Positions 32,833 to 45,600 of a stretch of DNA of 64,000 nucleotides are shown here, one piece after another. This DNA is from Przewalskia tangutica. Its lineage: Eukaryota; Streptophyta; Magnoliopsida; Solanales; Solanaceae. The stretch covers positions 91,965,093 through 92,029,092 of the forward strand of contig CM056724.1 of NCBI GenBank assembly GCA_029844215.1, written 5' to 3'. How positions within the stretch are numbered: the first letter of the stretch is position 1; every line of letters begins with the position of its first letter. Made by a program: the position numbers and the translations under genes. The notes beneath the pieces were generated by a model. It was not told the origin of the DNA and ran no database searches. It was given only the letters and a program-made list of their open reading frames with translations.

Positions 32833-32866
32833 GATTATCGGTGTGTTGTACACCACACCAATAATC
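32833..32866 (+). promoter_or_regulatory. Leader hairpin (element E)
   Basis: GATTATCGGTGTG pairs with CACACCAATAATC at 12 of 13 positions. The loop TTGTACAC differs from the other copies but still holds a six-base palindrome (TGTACA). A G-U pair of A and B is G-C here. Confidence 0.6.
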
Positions 32867-32972
32867 AGAGGCTATAGGATATTTAGGATTGGTTTCCATT
32901 CTTCTCACTCGAGATCGTGCCTTAGAGTTGTGTTGTAAGTTGGACCTCTAACGTATTTCTTTCCACACCGCT

Positions 32973-33720
32973 ATGCCTCGCGTAGGGCAAACCGGGCCCG
33001 GGAGGCGAGGCGGCAGAGGCTGCGAGTAGAGTGCGGAGGGTTACGAGGCACAGCCCAACCATCACCCGAGTTAGGTGCTTCGTTCGGGAGTTACTGCGGC
33101 GTCGCTAGCCCAAAGAGTTTAGCGGCGGCGGTGCCTACTACGATCATGATATATGAACCTTGGTTACGGCCAAGAGCGGTGAATATAGATTGCAAAGGCG
33201 ACCACATTACTAGTATGGATTTGGCTACGGAGGGTATACCGATGTACGCGAGTCTTGATGACTACCTAAGAGAGGTTGTGCAAGAGTAATTCTTGATTGA
33301 AGCGAGCATGGCACGTATGCGGGCTTATGCGCGGCGAGCCAAGCGTAGAGATTGTGGGTTAACGGGGCGAGAAGAGGCGAGCAGCAAAGGTCCTTTGGTA
33401 ACTTTCGAGGCGAATCGCCTCGCGGCAGATTGGTTATGCACGTCCACGATGCGAGAATGGTCCTCCATGTAGGGTTCGGGGCGTTGGGGGTAGCGGAGTT
33501 GGTCGAGCTCGGGGCTTAGGTTCCTGATCACGGCGGCGTCATTCCGGGGAATGTCGTCTTTTAGTTAGTACTTGTTTTACCTACGGCCGACAGGGCCATG
33601 TGTGGAAAGGACGTCCTAGTAGGAGGGATGCAAGTAAGAGGACTTAGCCTTCAGGATCGATGGGTAGTTCGTCACGCCTTAGCTATCGCCTGCAGGCGAG
33701 TTTGATTAGAACGACATAGG
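32973..33720 (+). pseudogene. Element E gag remnant
   Basis: Starts at ATG 32973 (M-P-R) like F and is similar to F in nucleotides through 33720, but all frames are interrupted. A knuckle-like C-F-T-Y-G-R-Q-G-H is near 33570-33600, with the second Cys replaced. No protease or later pol domain follows. The pol-lacking junction TTTAACCCTCTAGAGA (about 33745) is shared with F at about 47807, so both descend from one gag-only ancestor. Confidence 0.6.
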
Positions 33721-34950
33721 GAGTGAAGCGATTCGAGCATATCTTTAACCCTCTAGAGATCAGTATGTGTGATAAGATGAGTATATCATAAGTGCTATGT
33801 TCTGATAGCAGTGTGTTAGTTGTAATTAGAAATCATGGTTAGTAACCGGGAAGGATTGGGGGATAGGAAAAGAGTAAGCCTTAGAGCTTTATACGTGGAG
33901 ACCTTAGAGGCAAGGCAATCTTGAGTAAAAGATTACATTTGTGTTTGACCCTTATCGGAGTGCATAGTGCACATGAGCTATGTTTGTATAATAAGTCCCT
34001 GGGTAGTGTGAAATGAAAGAGGGTAGTTGAGCTAAGAAGACCGCTAGGTTTTCGTAACGTGGGTTAGTGAGATTGTTCCGGATCGAGGAGCAAGTGTTGT
34101 ACGCGTGAGAGGGTCGGGTCGAGGCCATGTCGCGGGTCAACCCGCGACTGTTTTATGGTGGGGTCGGTTGTGGTGATCTGCCGGGTGGTAGGTCACGAGG
34201 TGTTTGGCCCAAGTTTAGTTAACCAGTCTGGTCGTGGACGCGTTCGACGATGGTCGGGCGATGGTCACCCGTGGTCTCTTAGTCGAGACCGGTTACTCGG
34301 CAGAGGTTATGCGAGATGTTACATCGTAAAGGTTGTAAGGCTGCAGGGTGCCTACCTTCACCTTATGTGACAGTGGAGCCAGTGCAGTATTTCTTTTTGG
34401 AAGTTTTACCAGCGGGGTTAGGAACTCGGGTGAGTCTCGTATCGTATTCATCCTCGGGCGATGTTTGGATTTGGGGGTAGTTGTGAGGATTGTTGTCTCT
34501 GTTGGGAAGTGTTTTATAGCTATCATTTGATTTTCGAATGTCGCTTATGAAGCCTTGTAGGGCGGAAGTGTAAGTTCTTGGTCGTTTGGTTCGATGTTGG
34601 CAAGGTTCGGATAGTTGGTTTATACTTGTTCAGAGAATGTGGTGAGTTATGAGAAAGAGTTCGAGTGTGCGAGAAAGTGCGACGAGTAAGGGGAGAAGCG
34701 GGCATGTGTCGAGAACATGGAAGTGATCATTTCGTATGTTAAGAAAAGGGTGCTAAGGGAGTATCTTTTAACCCTTGGGTGGGAGCTTTTGTGATGTTAG
34801 ATGTGTTTCCTCGTGGACTTGGATGTAAGTATTTGCGCGGGTGTTTCTGTGGCCAGGGGTGGCAGGATTGTTCTTGTAAGTATAGTAGTGAAGACTATAC
34901 TGGCGCACGTTGTTACGAGACTTAGAAGGAACATTGGGACGAATGTTTCT
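33721..34950 (+). mobile_element. Element E 3' tail
   Basis: Non-coding tail parallel to 47800-48750 of F, including the CTAAGAAGACCGCTAGGTTTTC and GTGGACGCGTTC words. Small ORFs on either strand are not conserved in F. Confidence 0.7.
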
Positions 34951-34962
34951 AAGGAGGGAGAA
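34951..34962 (+). other. Element E polypurine tract
   Basis: AAGGAGGGAGAA before TGTTATACC, a slightly changed form of the family tract AAGGGGGGAAGAA. Confidence 0.85.
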
Positions 34963-37900
34963 TGTTATACCGTATTTCGGTATATGCGTGGGGCGTGCGT
35001 AGAAAAGTTTGGGCTTTAAAGTAGGCTTGGCGAAATATTTTGTGCACAACACGGTTAGAGTCGTTTTTTAAAGCGTTTTATATAACTTGCGAAGAGAAAA
35101 TTCCGGCTATATCATTTTTAATTTTTGCGGATTTTTCCGGGAGACGAAACATTTTGGACCAACGAGAGGGCGACACTTGTCACCCTCAAGTTGGTGGATG
35201 TGGGCGGTAAAGGGTTGGACGAATTGGCCTTGTTTTAGTCAAGGGGTTGGTAGGATATTTTGGTGGTAGATGGATAAGGTACACATGGGTACATCCTAGC
35301 CCTACACTTGCCTTGCGCAGCCGTCTTGGCCATTGGTTGGCCATTGCTTGACCTATAAATACCCCCCCTTTGAAGACTTATTCATCCTAAAATAATTTCT
35401 AAGTCTAGAAATCCTCCCTCCCTTGTAGTGTTGCTCTCGTCCTAGAGCTTCCCCCCTCCCCCTTTGAGAAGGCCCCTTGGCCGAGAATACCCCCCCTCCT
35501 AGTGGGGTTGGCCGAGGGGTATACACCCCCCCCTTGTGGAGTTGTCTCGTATAAACCCCCCCCCTGGTTGATTTGATAGCCGGCCTCGATAGAGGAGGAG
35601 ATTCTGTGATTGCGGGGGTGGAAGTCTTCGAATGTTACGTAGAATATTCTACGTTGAGATCTAGATGTTAATAGGCGCCTTGTGGCCTCTATAGGTTGAA
35701 GTACTACGTATGGCGTGATCTACTTGGCTTAAGGAGTAGCCGACGGTTTGAGGTACTTGGAGCGTTTTGCTATTAGTCGATAATCGTCGCGAGGTATGTG
35801 AACCTCTTCCTATCTTTTCTAGCATGATATGTGTATAACTATGTAGTACGATAGACGTACATGTGTTAAATGTATTTGATTGGTTTAAAACATAAAGTGT
35901 TATAACGACTTTATGGGAAGTTGGTTATAACAGCTTTATGTAGGTAAGAAAATGCTTTGTGGTTTTAAAAACTTAAGTGTTATAATAGCTTTATGGGAAG
36001 TTAGGTATAACGGCTTAAGAGAGATAAAATGAATGATTTATTGATTTTAAAAGTTAAGAGACTTGATCTTAAAAGATAAGAGACTTGACTTAATTAAATT
36101 AATATGAATTTTGTGTGAAACCTCATTCGTGAGTAATGAGTACTTGGTTTTTTAAAAGGAATCTTGTTTCTTGATTTGAAATCAGAATGAGTATCGACAA
36201 ACCACTGCAGCGTTAATAAAGGGAAATGTTTTGATTAATGAAGTATTATTAAAACCAGTAGAAACCTCCATCTGCATAGAAGCTAAGATGAGACAAAATG
36301 ATATTACATTTCCTAGATCATGGCTGCTTAATAAGATTGATTATGAACAAGAATAACCTACTCACATATAAGGCATATGTTTCTCAGATTGTTTAAAAGA
36401 GAATTATATTCTTAAATGGATAAGACTATGAACTACGAAACCTTTCTAAAATAAGAAACGTGAACATTTGAAATTAGGCAAACTTGAACGTTTGGAAAAT
36501 AATGTTGTTACTTGATTTTACAAAGGGAAGTGTTTTGATTTACTTAAAAAGATAGTCACTCTATTTTATACTACGGGTATTGTGTGACTTATGTGAAAGA
36601 AACGGATCTTTTTAAAGAGTTAATGTATGAAGTACTTTGGAGATAGATACCCGAACTTATTAGCATAAAGTACCTTGTGTGAATAACTTGATTTTGTTGG
36701 TTTGTGATAGCCTTGTAATACTTTCTTGTTGATTTGATAAGTAAACATGTTAGGATGCTACGTGTGTTAGTATCTTGTGATTGTTGTGTAAGGGGGTCAT
36801 TCTTGATGTGCTTACGTTGCTAACCGGTAAGTCCGTTGTGCTATTATTATATCACCTACCCCCTTGACTTGTTATACCGAGGGCTTGCCACCCTTGATGC
36901 GGGTCTATACGGCCTATGCGGTCTATGAGACTATGCGGAGCAGCGGTATGCTCCAGGATTGATCATTCCGGGTGTTTACCCCATGCGGGGGATGCCCTAT
37001 GCGGTCCATGGGACTATGCGGTCTATTGAGACTATGCGGGCTGCGGGAGTCCAGGCGGATCTGGGGGTTAAGCGCCTCCGTCGCGGTATACCTCGGCGAT
37101 GCAGGACCATGATTCGAGGAATACCTCATGCGGGTCTGTGTGTGACCTATGCGGAGCTGCGGTAAGTTCCAGGAATAGACGCGCACATTGATACTGCGGG
37201 CGAGTGGCCAGCTTCGATCATGTGGTGCGGTCTAGAAAGACCTCGTGATACAGCTTTATAGCATTGTTGGTACTGTGGGTTTTAGTAGTCGGCTATGCCT
37301 TCGTACTTACCCCGTACGGTTTTATTATGACACAGGTGGGACCTGGTGTTTATGTGTATTCCATGATGCTTTTATATCATGGACTGCCGGCAGTGAGGAA
37401 GGTATTCCACGGGCATGATTGATGTTGTGGGCGTGAGACCCATCGTTATACTTGAGTAATGACTTGAGGGCGTGAGTCCCTGACTTGACATGACTGCTTT
37501 ATTGTGAACTGTAGTTTGGTTATCATACATGTCTCGCCTTCATATAGACTACTATGATTTCATTCTGATTTATTTTGATTTCACATACTTGGTACTGTTA
37601 TCGACCTCGCCCGGGAAGTGCGTTATCTGCGCAGGTAAAGGTACACCAGTCGTTGATCCTCGCTCTTAGGGTCACAGTTCAACGTTTGGGAAAGCTCCGT
37701 TTCTCTGGAGGCTTATCAGTGGTATAGTCCCCTGTCATTGTAGGTATTTACATTCAGGGGTATGGCGGGGCCCTGTCTCTCCATTGTTGTCGTATCATTC
37801 TTAGATGTCTGTAGTACTGTTGTGGGCAGGGTTGTAAAAAGGATGTAACTGTTCGGTTTTAAGTTGATTTATATATATGTCGAAAGGCAAGTTTTCTAAG

Positions 37901-38025
37901 ATAACTGTTGTACACTTCTTGTTATTCCATGTTGTTGTGTTATGTTCCGCTGATTACTCTGATGTTTTATCACTAGGGTGCCCGGGGTAAGGCACCAGTC
38001 ACGGGCCCGGGTTCGGGTCGTGACA
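34963..38025 (+). mobile_element. Element E, 3' LTR (3.1 kb)
   Basis: Parallel to the 5' LTR, with TATAAATA at 35354. It contains longer C runs (for example near 35450-35570) and fuller G/C words than the 5' copy. The terminal repeat is intact (37999-38025). Confidence 0.9.
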
Positions 38026-38405
38026 ATATACATCTCATGGGAATCTATACCCGCATCGTGAATATAAGTTCACGGACAAAACACATCTCATGGAAATTTA
38101 TACCCGCATCGTGAATACAAGTTCACGGACAAAACACATCTCATGGGAATCTATACCCGCATCGTGAATACAAGTTCACGGACAATATACATCTCATGAG
38201 AATCTATACCCGCATCGTGAATACAAGTTCACGGACAAAACACATCTCATGGGAATTTATACCCGCATCGTGAATACAAGTTCACGGACAAAACACATCT
38301 CATGGGAATCTATACCCGCATCGTGAATACAAGTTCACGGATAAAACACATCTCATGAGAATCTATACCCGCATCGTGAATACAAGTTCACGGACAATAC
38401 ACATC
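38026..38405 (+). repeat. 53-bp array of D 3' LTR, second part
   Basis: About seven further units. Together with 29490-29732 the 3' LTR has roughly 10-11 units, against about 19-20 in the 5' LTR. Confidence 0.9.
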
Positions 38406-39060
38406 TTGTAATATTAGGGACTTGATCCCAAAAGTACTATGTACTTTCACCGTACATTTATTTTAATAATCACTCCTTTGACTCTCAATGAACTAAAATA
38501 AAATAGCTTTCATTTAGACAACCCATAGTGCTATTAAGATAATAGATATAACAATCTTTCATTTTAGAAACCTCAAGTACTATCAAGAGAGTAAATGTAA
38601 CAATCTTTCATTTTTAGAAACCCCAAGTACTATAGGTAGAACAACTTTCACTTTAAGATCCCAATGGTGGATTCATGACAAGTGTATGGACAAGTAGAGT
38701 GGGTCCCACATGCCCACTTGTCCTCAAAATATCTATAAATTTGTCATCTTGTGAAGACAAGTGGGGGATGACATGTGTCACCCTCCTATTGGTCCAAAAT
38801 TATTTCTTCACAAAAATATTCTATACTTGGCCAAAATATCTCAAAATCTCGTGGGCCCCATAAAATCGTAAAATTTCATGTGGGCCCCACATGACCAAAT
38901 CCGAGACTTAAAAATCCAAAACTTCAATATACTATAATAATTTCATATACAAAATTTGAGAATCAAATTCCAAGTCGTTAACTTTTTCCTTCACAAAATT
39001 CAAATCTTAAATCCTTAATCACGTTCTCAATTAGTATCTCTGGTATTACGGGGTGTAACA
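38406..39060 (-). mobile_element. Element D 3' LTR, inner part with internal deletion
   Basis: Matches the 5' LTR from 41956 to about 42209, then jumps at 38658/38659 to sequence matching 55963-56351. About 1.45 kb of LTR is missing here, including the block with GTGTAATCCCC and the TATA-like region. It ends in ACGGGGTGTAACA next to the polypurine tract. Confidence 0.85.
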
Positions 39061-39804
39061 TCCTTCCCCCCTTAGAAACATTCGTCCCGAATGTTCATAG
39101 TGGGTCTCAAACTATACAGATTCCGGCATAGTGTCCTTATTATTCCTATCAACCAATACTCTACAAAATCAACGATGCCACACACGGCCACAATATATCA
39201 CATAGTCTCATTCTACTTCGGATAGTCCTTAGCACATTGTACTCCCTTTGAAATCAAAGTCACATTCCTAAGGTCCTATTACAATTCCTTAAAATTGATA
39301 GTGCCATTTCTAATCGGCTCAACGATCATCAACCTCAATCACAAGTGGTTTATACTCAAACCAAGGAATCATGACATCTAATATACTTCACATATACAAT
39401 GTACTTTAACCACAATAACACATAAATTACTTCACTCTTGAAGGCCTTGTCTATTCAAGGTCTCAACGATTATCCAATACTCTAAGATCCTCAAATATTT
39501 CATGTCACAGGCTTACATTATTTCTCCCCGTATAAGGGCAAGATAGCTTCTCAATATCTTAAAATCTTGTTGTCTTAATCACAACAACTCTATTTACTCC
39601 ATACCAATATTATTCATGCATCTCACTTAAGCATACAACACAGCTTAATCTAATCACATGATATGTCATTAAGTCAATTAAACATGATATCCTAAGGGTT
39701 CATCACCCTTTACGACATCTCATCACCTCCTAATTATTCCAAATTAGCACATATATAACACTGATGTGAATTCATTAAACTGTTTCATACCTTCTAAGCC
39801 ATTA

Positions 39805-39987
39805 TCAAAGCTTAACCAACTCAACATAACCCATAACCATTCTAGGCAACACACTTGGCCCTAATAATATAGTTGTATAAATGTACATCATCATACCAAC
39901 TATACGATAATTATTTTTACCAACCTGGATACAAAGTCCATATATTCCCCATCTGGGCCGTTGTCGATTTCTCATAGCTGCAATCAC
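39805..39987 (-). CDS. Short ORF of D, counterpart of the A ORF (unknown)
   Basis: A 60-codon frame with G-L-C-I-Q-V-G, R-I-V-G, M-Y-I-Y-T, V-L-P-R-M and E-L-V-K in the same order as A's ORF at 1809-1994. Compared with A it has one codon more before R-I-V-G and one codon less before V-L-P-R-M, so frame is kept. I recognise no domain and no signal or membrane segment. It may be a leader peptide, a capsid remnant or chance. Confidence 0.35.
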   Translation of the reverse strand: MIAAMRNRQRPRWGIYGLCIQVGKNNYRIVGMMMYIYTTILLGPSVLPRMVMGYVELVKL

Positions 39988-40087
39988 AATAATACGTTAG
40001 GGAGAGACTACCCTAACAACACAACTCTAACGCACGATATTGGAGTAAGAAGAATAGAAACCAATCTTAAATGTACTATTGCCTCCT

Positions 40088-40121
40088 GTTTATGGATGTG
40101 GTGCACAACACACTGATAAAC
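40088..40121 (-). promoter_or_regulatory. Leader hairpin with GTGCAC loop (element D)
   Basis: On the element strand GTTTATCAGTGTG pairs with CACATCCATAAAC at 11 of 13 positions, loop TTGTGCAC. The second pair is U-A where A and B have A-U: both sides changed and pairing was kept. Confidence 0.65.
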
Positions 40122-40165
40122 AAGACTCTACTATACACGGTCTGTAGACATTTTGAGGACTAACT

Positions 40166-40177
40166 GCTCTGATACCA
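40166..40177 (-). other. Element D primer binding site
   Basis: Minus strand TGGTATCAGAGC, perfect match to the initiator tRNA-Met complement. Confidence 0.9.
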
Positions 40178-40924
40178 CTCTAGCACGACCCGAACCCCGG
40201 GCCCGCGACTTGTGCCCTACCTGGGCACCCTTCTACCCATACAATATAAGTAACCCGCGGAAGCTAAATAACACTCATCATCATTTTTTTCTATAAACAA
40301 AGGCAAAGGCGGCAAGGCTGCCATAATATATAACACCCGAATGGGACTACAACTGTACAACAATATAAATACAACTCACGCCAGTCCAGCACACATATGA
40401 ATACAAACCTCTAAGAATTTAGACAGTAACTATGACGGGACAAGACCCCGCCGTACCCCTGAATATACCTAGCCATAATGACAAGCTCCGGAACTCTGGA
40501 GCTCTTCCAAAACACTGAACAAGGATCCTAAGCTCACGAATCACCCAACTGAGTATCTATACCTGCGGGCATGAACGCAGCCCCCCGAAGGGGGTCAGTA
40601 CAACTGGTACTAAGTATGGAACATAAAAAAAGTACAGTATTAAAATCATAGCTGGCCAAGAATGACAGGGACAAGTAAAATAATCAAATACCAGATCCAA
40701 CCGTGTGATATAAAATGAAAGCCAATTGTACCTTGTATCACTATACCCCAGTACCACTGTACCACTGTACCACTGTGCTACTGTATCACTGTACCACTGT
40801 ACTACTGTATCACTTTAAATATGAAATCAACTGTACCTTTTTTTTAAAGTATGAAAGCCATATCCTGACAATCGAACGTGCATACATATAAACAATCTTG
40901 TCGAGAGTTGAACGCATCGTCATG

Positions 40925-41958
40925 AATACAAGTTCACAGAAAATATACATCTCATGGAAATCTATTCCCGCATCGTGAATACAAGTTCACGGACAATATA
41001 CATCTCATTGGAATCTATACCCGCATTGCGAATACAAGTTCACGGACAAAACACATCTCATGGGAATCTATACCCGCATCGTGAATACAAGTTCACGGAC
41101 AATATACATCACATGAGAATCTATACCCGCATGGTGAATACAAGTTCACGGACAAAGCACATCTCATGGGAATCTATACCCGCATCGTGAATACAAGTTC
41201 ACGGACAATATACATCACATGGGAATCTATACCCGCATGGTGAATACAAGTTCATGGACAAAACACATCTCATGGGAATCTATACCCGCATCGTGAATAC
41301 AAGTTAACAGACAAAATACATCTCATGGGAATCTATACCCGCATCATGAATACAAGTTCATGGACAAAACACATCTCATGGGAATCTATACCCGCATCTT
41401 GAATATAAGTTCACGGACAAAACACATCTCATGGGAATCTATACCCGCATCGTGAATACAAGTTCATGGACAAAACACATCTCATGAGAATCTATACCCG
41501 CATCGTGAATACAAGTCCACGGGAAAATACATCTCATGGGAATCTATACCCGCATCGTGAATTCAAGTTCACGGACAAAACACATCTCATGGGAATCTAT
41601 ATCCGCATCGTGAATACAAGTTCATGGACAAAACACATCTCATGGGAATCTATACCCGCATCGTGAATACAAGTTCACGGACAAAACACATCTCATGGGA
41701 ATCTATACCCGCATAGTGAATACAAGTTCACGGACAAAACACATCTCATGAAAATCTATACCCGCATCGTGAATACAAGTTCACGGACAAAACACATCTC
41801 ATGAGAATCTATACCCGCATCGTGAATACAAGTTCACGGACAATACACATCTCATGAAAATCTATACCCGCATCGTGAATACAAGTTCACGGACAAAACA
41901 CATCTCATGGGAATCTATACCCGCATCGTGAATACAAGTTCACGGACAATACACATCT
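40925..41958 (+). repeat. 53-bp tandem array of D 5' LTR, about 19-20 units
   Basis: Regular units of ATCTCATGGGAATCTAT + CCCGCATCGTGAATACAAG + TTCACGGACAAAACAC. Point variants (TTCATGGAC, CATGGTG, CATCACATG) are spread through the array, some shared by neighbours. ORFs such as 40954-41190 are by-products. Confidence 0.95.
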
Positions 41959-42609
41959 TGTAATATTAGGGACTTGATCCCAAAAGTACTATGTAAGTTC
42001 ACCGTACATTTGTATTAATAATCACTCCTTTGACTCTCAATGAACTAAAATAAAATATCTTTCATTTAGACAACCCAAAGTGCTATTAAGAGAATAGATA
42101 TAACAATCTTTCATTTTAGAAACCTCAAGTACTATCAAGAGAGTAAATGTAACAATCTTTCATTTTTAGGAACCCCAAGTACTATAGATAGAACAACTTT
42201 CACCTTAAGAAACCAAAGTACATTTAATAGAATATATGACTAAGGATTAGGTTCAAATAGAACTCTATAGAGATCAAGTCAAGTATCGTTTAAGGATTAA
42301 AATCCACTCACTTTAGGAAATCAAAGCAAGTATCAATAAGGATTAAAAATCCACTCACTTTATGAAATCAAATCATGCCAAAGAATAAGGGATAGTTCAC
42401 ATACCTCATTGACGACTAACCAACAAGACAAGTAGAATACGCCCTGAATAGGTACTTCAACCTTATCGGCTACTCCACACGCCAAGTAGAATATGCCACA
42501 CATATTACTTCAACCTAAAATGACAATAGCACTTCTATCAACTTCAAGCTTTCAAGTGTAAGACTTATACCTAGTAATGGTCCTCTTATTCTACAAAAAT
42601 TTGGGCAGC

Positions 42610-42614
42610 ACTTC
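42610..42614. repeat. Target site duplication of element F (ACTTC)
   Basis: ACTTC here and at 52476-52480 flank F exactly. Confidence 0.93.
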
Positions 42615-45600
42615 TGTTACATCCCGAAATTCCAGGTCATGTATTGGGAACGTACGAAAGGAAATAAGAATTGATTTTGGAAAGATAAGTTGACAGAATG
42701 TTTTTGGACAGTTTTTGAGTCAACTTTGGAGCGATATATCTCCTAGTTCATTAGGAGTTTTTAGGTGTTTAAATAGCCCTGTATGAAGTTAGTTGAGTCT
42801 AGTTTCCAACGCAACAAACCGCTCGTCGATTGGACATCGGAGTAGGAAGTTATGGACGTTGCAAGATCAACTGGCAGAAGAGGGGGAAAAGTATTCCAGT
42901 CAGGCGTCACAGCGCCGCGGCGCCGACTGCAGGATTGCGGCGCCGTAAGACCTGAAACCCTGCAGGTTGCAGCCATGGCTGGCGCGGATTTTTGAAAAAT
43001 GGGGAAAAATCAGAGATTTTTGGGAAAAGGCCTATGGGAGGGTGACAAGTGTCCCTCCCATCTTTTGACCTAGTGAAGACCTTATATTATGACCAAGTCT
43101 TGAAGACTTGTTCATTTGCAAAGGTTCTTCCTAAAGAATATCCTCTTTTCTTCTCTCTAAAGTGATAAACACTAGGTGTGATGAGATTTTTGGAAAGGCA
43201 ACAAGAAGGAATTATGTTGGCAAGCTTGTAGAGGGTTCGTGTGGGTGATATTAACGTGAAGAAGATTTTGGAAAGGGGGCTTATTGAGGTAAAACCTTCA
43301 CCTTCTTATGTAATTGAAGATTACGAGTTATAGTAGTTAAGAAATGAGCATGTGGTTTATATATTAAAGTTTGAAAAGATTTGGATCATGTCGACTTGTT
43401 GAAAACCGAAAATGGGCATGTTAGTCACTAATGTTGTAATCAATTCGGTTGTTAGCTAAAATCGTTACATGTTATATAAGGAAGGGTATATCGTTGTCAT
43501 AATTGGTTATGACTTATATAACAGGTTGAATTAACGAGTTGAATTGAAAGGATTTGAAAAGTTGATATGTGAGCATGTTATAGCCAAGGAATTGCTTTAA
43601 ACTAGTTGGATTGTTTTACTATGAATTGTGGGGCAAAATTTTACACGTCCAAGTTAGGCGTGTAATCCCCTTTGTATTGTTGAATTGTTGGGCCTTAAAA
43701 GTGGCGTTTGGTTATTGAACTCGAGCCTTGAAAAAGGTGGAAAAGTACGTAGAAACAAAGGAAGTGCTGTCCAATTTTCCGTAGAATAAGGGACTTTACA
43801 ATTAGAATATTCTACGTTGAAGCTAGAAGCTAATAGACGTATTATGGTCAATATAGGTTGACATACTACGGACGACATATTGGACTTGGCAAGTGGATTA
43901 AGCCGGAGAGGTATGTGGAAACTTTCTTATCTCTTGAGCATGAGTAGTTATAACTGTATAGTACGGTAGACATACGTGATTTAAATGAAGTAAATTCATT
44001 CGATATGCTTGACTTGTTTTTAAGAATGTCTAAGTTGGTTGAGTTAGAGAATTAACTCACCTGTTACTAAGGAAAGGTTATAAGAATGGTTTATTCTAAT
44101 AAGGTAGACAAGGATGTCTTGATGTGGAAAGGTATGGAATACTTGTTTTGGAAGTATTGATTCTGGAAATATTCTAAAGATAAGAAACTTGTTTCCTAAG
44201 CTAAGAAACTTGAAGTATTTTGAAAGTTGTGTAGCTCAGTTTGAAAGTGTAAGTCTCTTGGTCATAAAAAGAATAAAATTATCTTGATTTCGGAAATAAG
44301 AGTAGTTGTCCTTGGTTGGTTTAAAACATAAAGTGTTATAATAGCTTTATGGGAAGTTAGTTATAACGACTTTATGGAAACAAAAGAATGGTTTTATTAT
44401 TGGATTTAAAATAGTAACTTGACATTTTTTTTAAAGTAATGAGACTTTGATGTAAGGTCTTGACTTCTAAAGATAATAAGAGACTTGAGAATTTGAAGTT
44501 ATGAAACTTGAACTATTTTGAAAAGTATATTGTTACTTGACTTTAAAAAGGAGAAGTGTTTTGGTTTACTTAAAATGATAGTTACTCTGTTTTGATACTA
44601 CGAGTATTAGTATCGTGTGGCTTTTACGTAAAAAGAGATCTTTTTGAAAGAATTAAGGTATGTAGTACTTTAGGGTTAAAACCCGGATTGTTGGCATAAA
44701 GTGGGAGTACTTTGAGTTTATAAAAATGGTGAATCAGTTTACATGTTAAACAAAGTCTAAGAGTATGTTAAAACTTGTCTATGCTAGTTGTGATAGCCTC
44801 TATTGTGCAAAGGTGGTATTACTATGTTACCGCGTCTCTCGGTGGAGGGCCGACTGACTTGTTGTGAACTTACTTGGACGTACCGGCAGTGACGGAGGAT
44901 TCCACGGGTATGCTTCCATTGTTATTATCACATGGACATGTCTACATCGATGAGGGATTCCGGGGGCATGCGGCCATGCAGCGGGTTAAAATCCCGGTAT
45001 ATTATTATTGTCACATGGACATGTCTACACCGATGAGGGATTCCGGGCGCATGTGGCCATTATTATTACTCCATGGGCTAGCTCCCGTGAAGGCGTGTCT
45101 ACAGATGAGGGATTAGGGGCATGTTATATACGATTATTACTCCGTGGGCTAGCTCCCGTGAAGGCGATGTCTACACCAGATGAGGATTAGGGGCATGTTA
45201 TATACGATTATTACTCCGTGGGCTGGCTCCCGTGAAGGCGTGTCTACAGATGAGGATTAGGGGCATGTTATATACGATTATTACTCCGTGGGCTAGTTCC
45301 CGTGAAGGCGTGTCTACACCGATGAGGATTAGGGGCATATTATATACGATTATTACTCGTGAGCTAGCTCCCGTGAAGGCGATGTCTACACCGATGAGGA
45401 TTAGGGGCATGTTATATCGATTATTGCTCCATGGGCTAGCTCCCATTAAGGCGTGTCTACACCGATGAGGATTAGGGGCATGTTATATACGATTATGTAT
45501 TGTATATGTATGTAAGCGGTGAGGTAGGATGCCACGGGCGTGTCACGTGGTTATATGTTACACCTACATTGCCGTGATGATGAAGGATTCCACGGGCAAG

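Larger units (their letters stand above)
29733..38025 (+). mobile_element. Element E, complete long-LTR element (8.3 kb)
   Basis: LTRs 29733-32773 and 34963-38025 flank a 2.2-kb body. ATATA occurs on both sides (29728-29732 and 38026-38030), a perfect five-base target duplication inside the D tandem array. Primer site, leader hairpin, gag remnant and polypurine tract are present in order. Confidence 0.93.
39061..40180 (-). mobile_element. Element D internal region (1.1 kb, no gag)
   Basis: From right to left on the plus strand: primer site, leader hairpin, a short ORF like A's, tail, and polypurine tract (39061-39073, with one base changed). The tail aligns with that of B. No structural or enzyme domain is visible. 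Confidence 0.85.
40181..42614 (-). mobile_element. Element D 5' LTR, first piece
   Basis: Begins TAGCACGACCCG, a one-base change from TGTCACG after a T, so the LTR end is mutated. Contains a minisatellite (40737-40815) and the long 53-bp array, then unique LTR sequence up to the insertion of F. The LTR resumes at 52476. Confidence 0.88.

Noticed and set aside
40925..41958. Regular repeats that could suggest a CRISPR array
   Set aside because: Units are directly adjacent with no unique spacers, they are inside a plant LTR, and the array is present in both LTRs.
45198..45468. Overlapping repetitive ORFs on both strands
   Set aside because: By-products of the F tandem array. The counterpart in the 3' LTR does not keep the frames.
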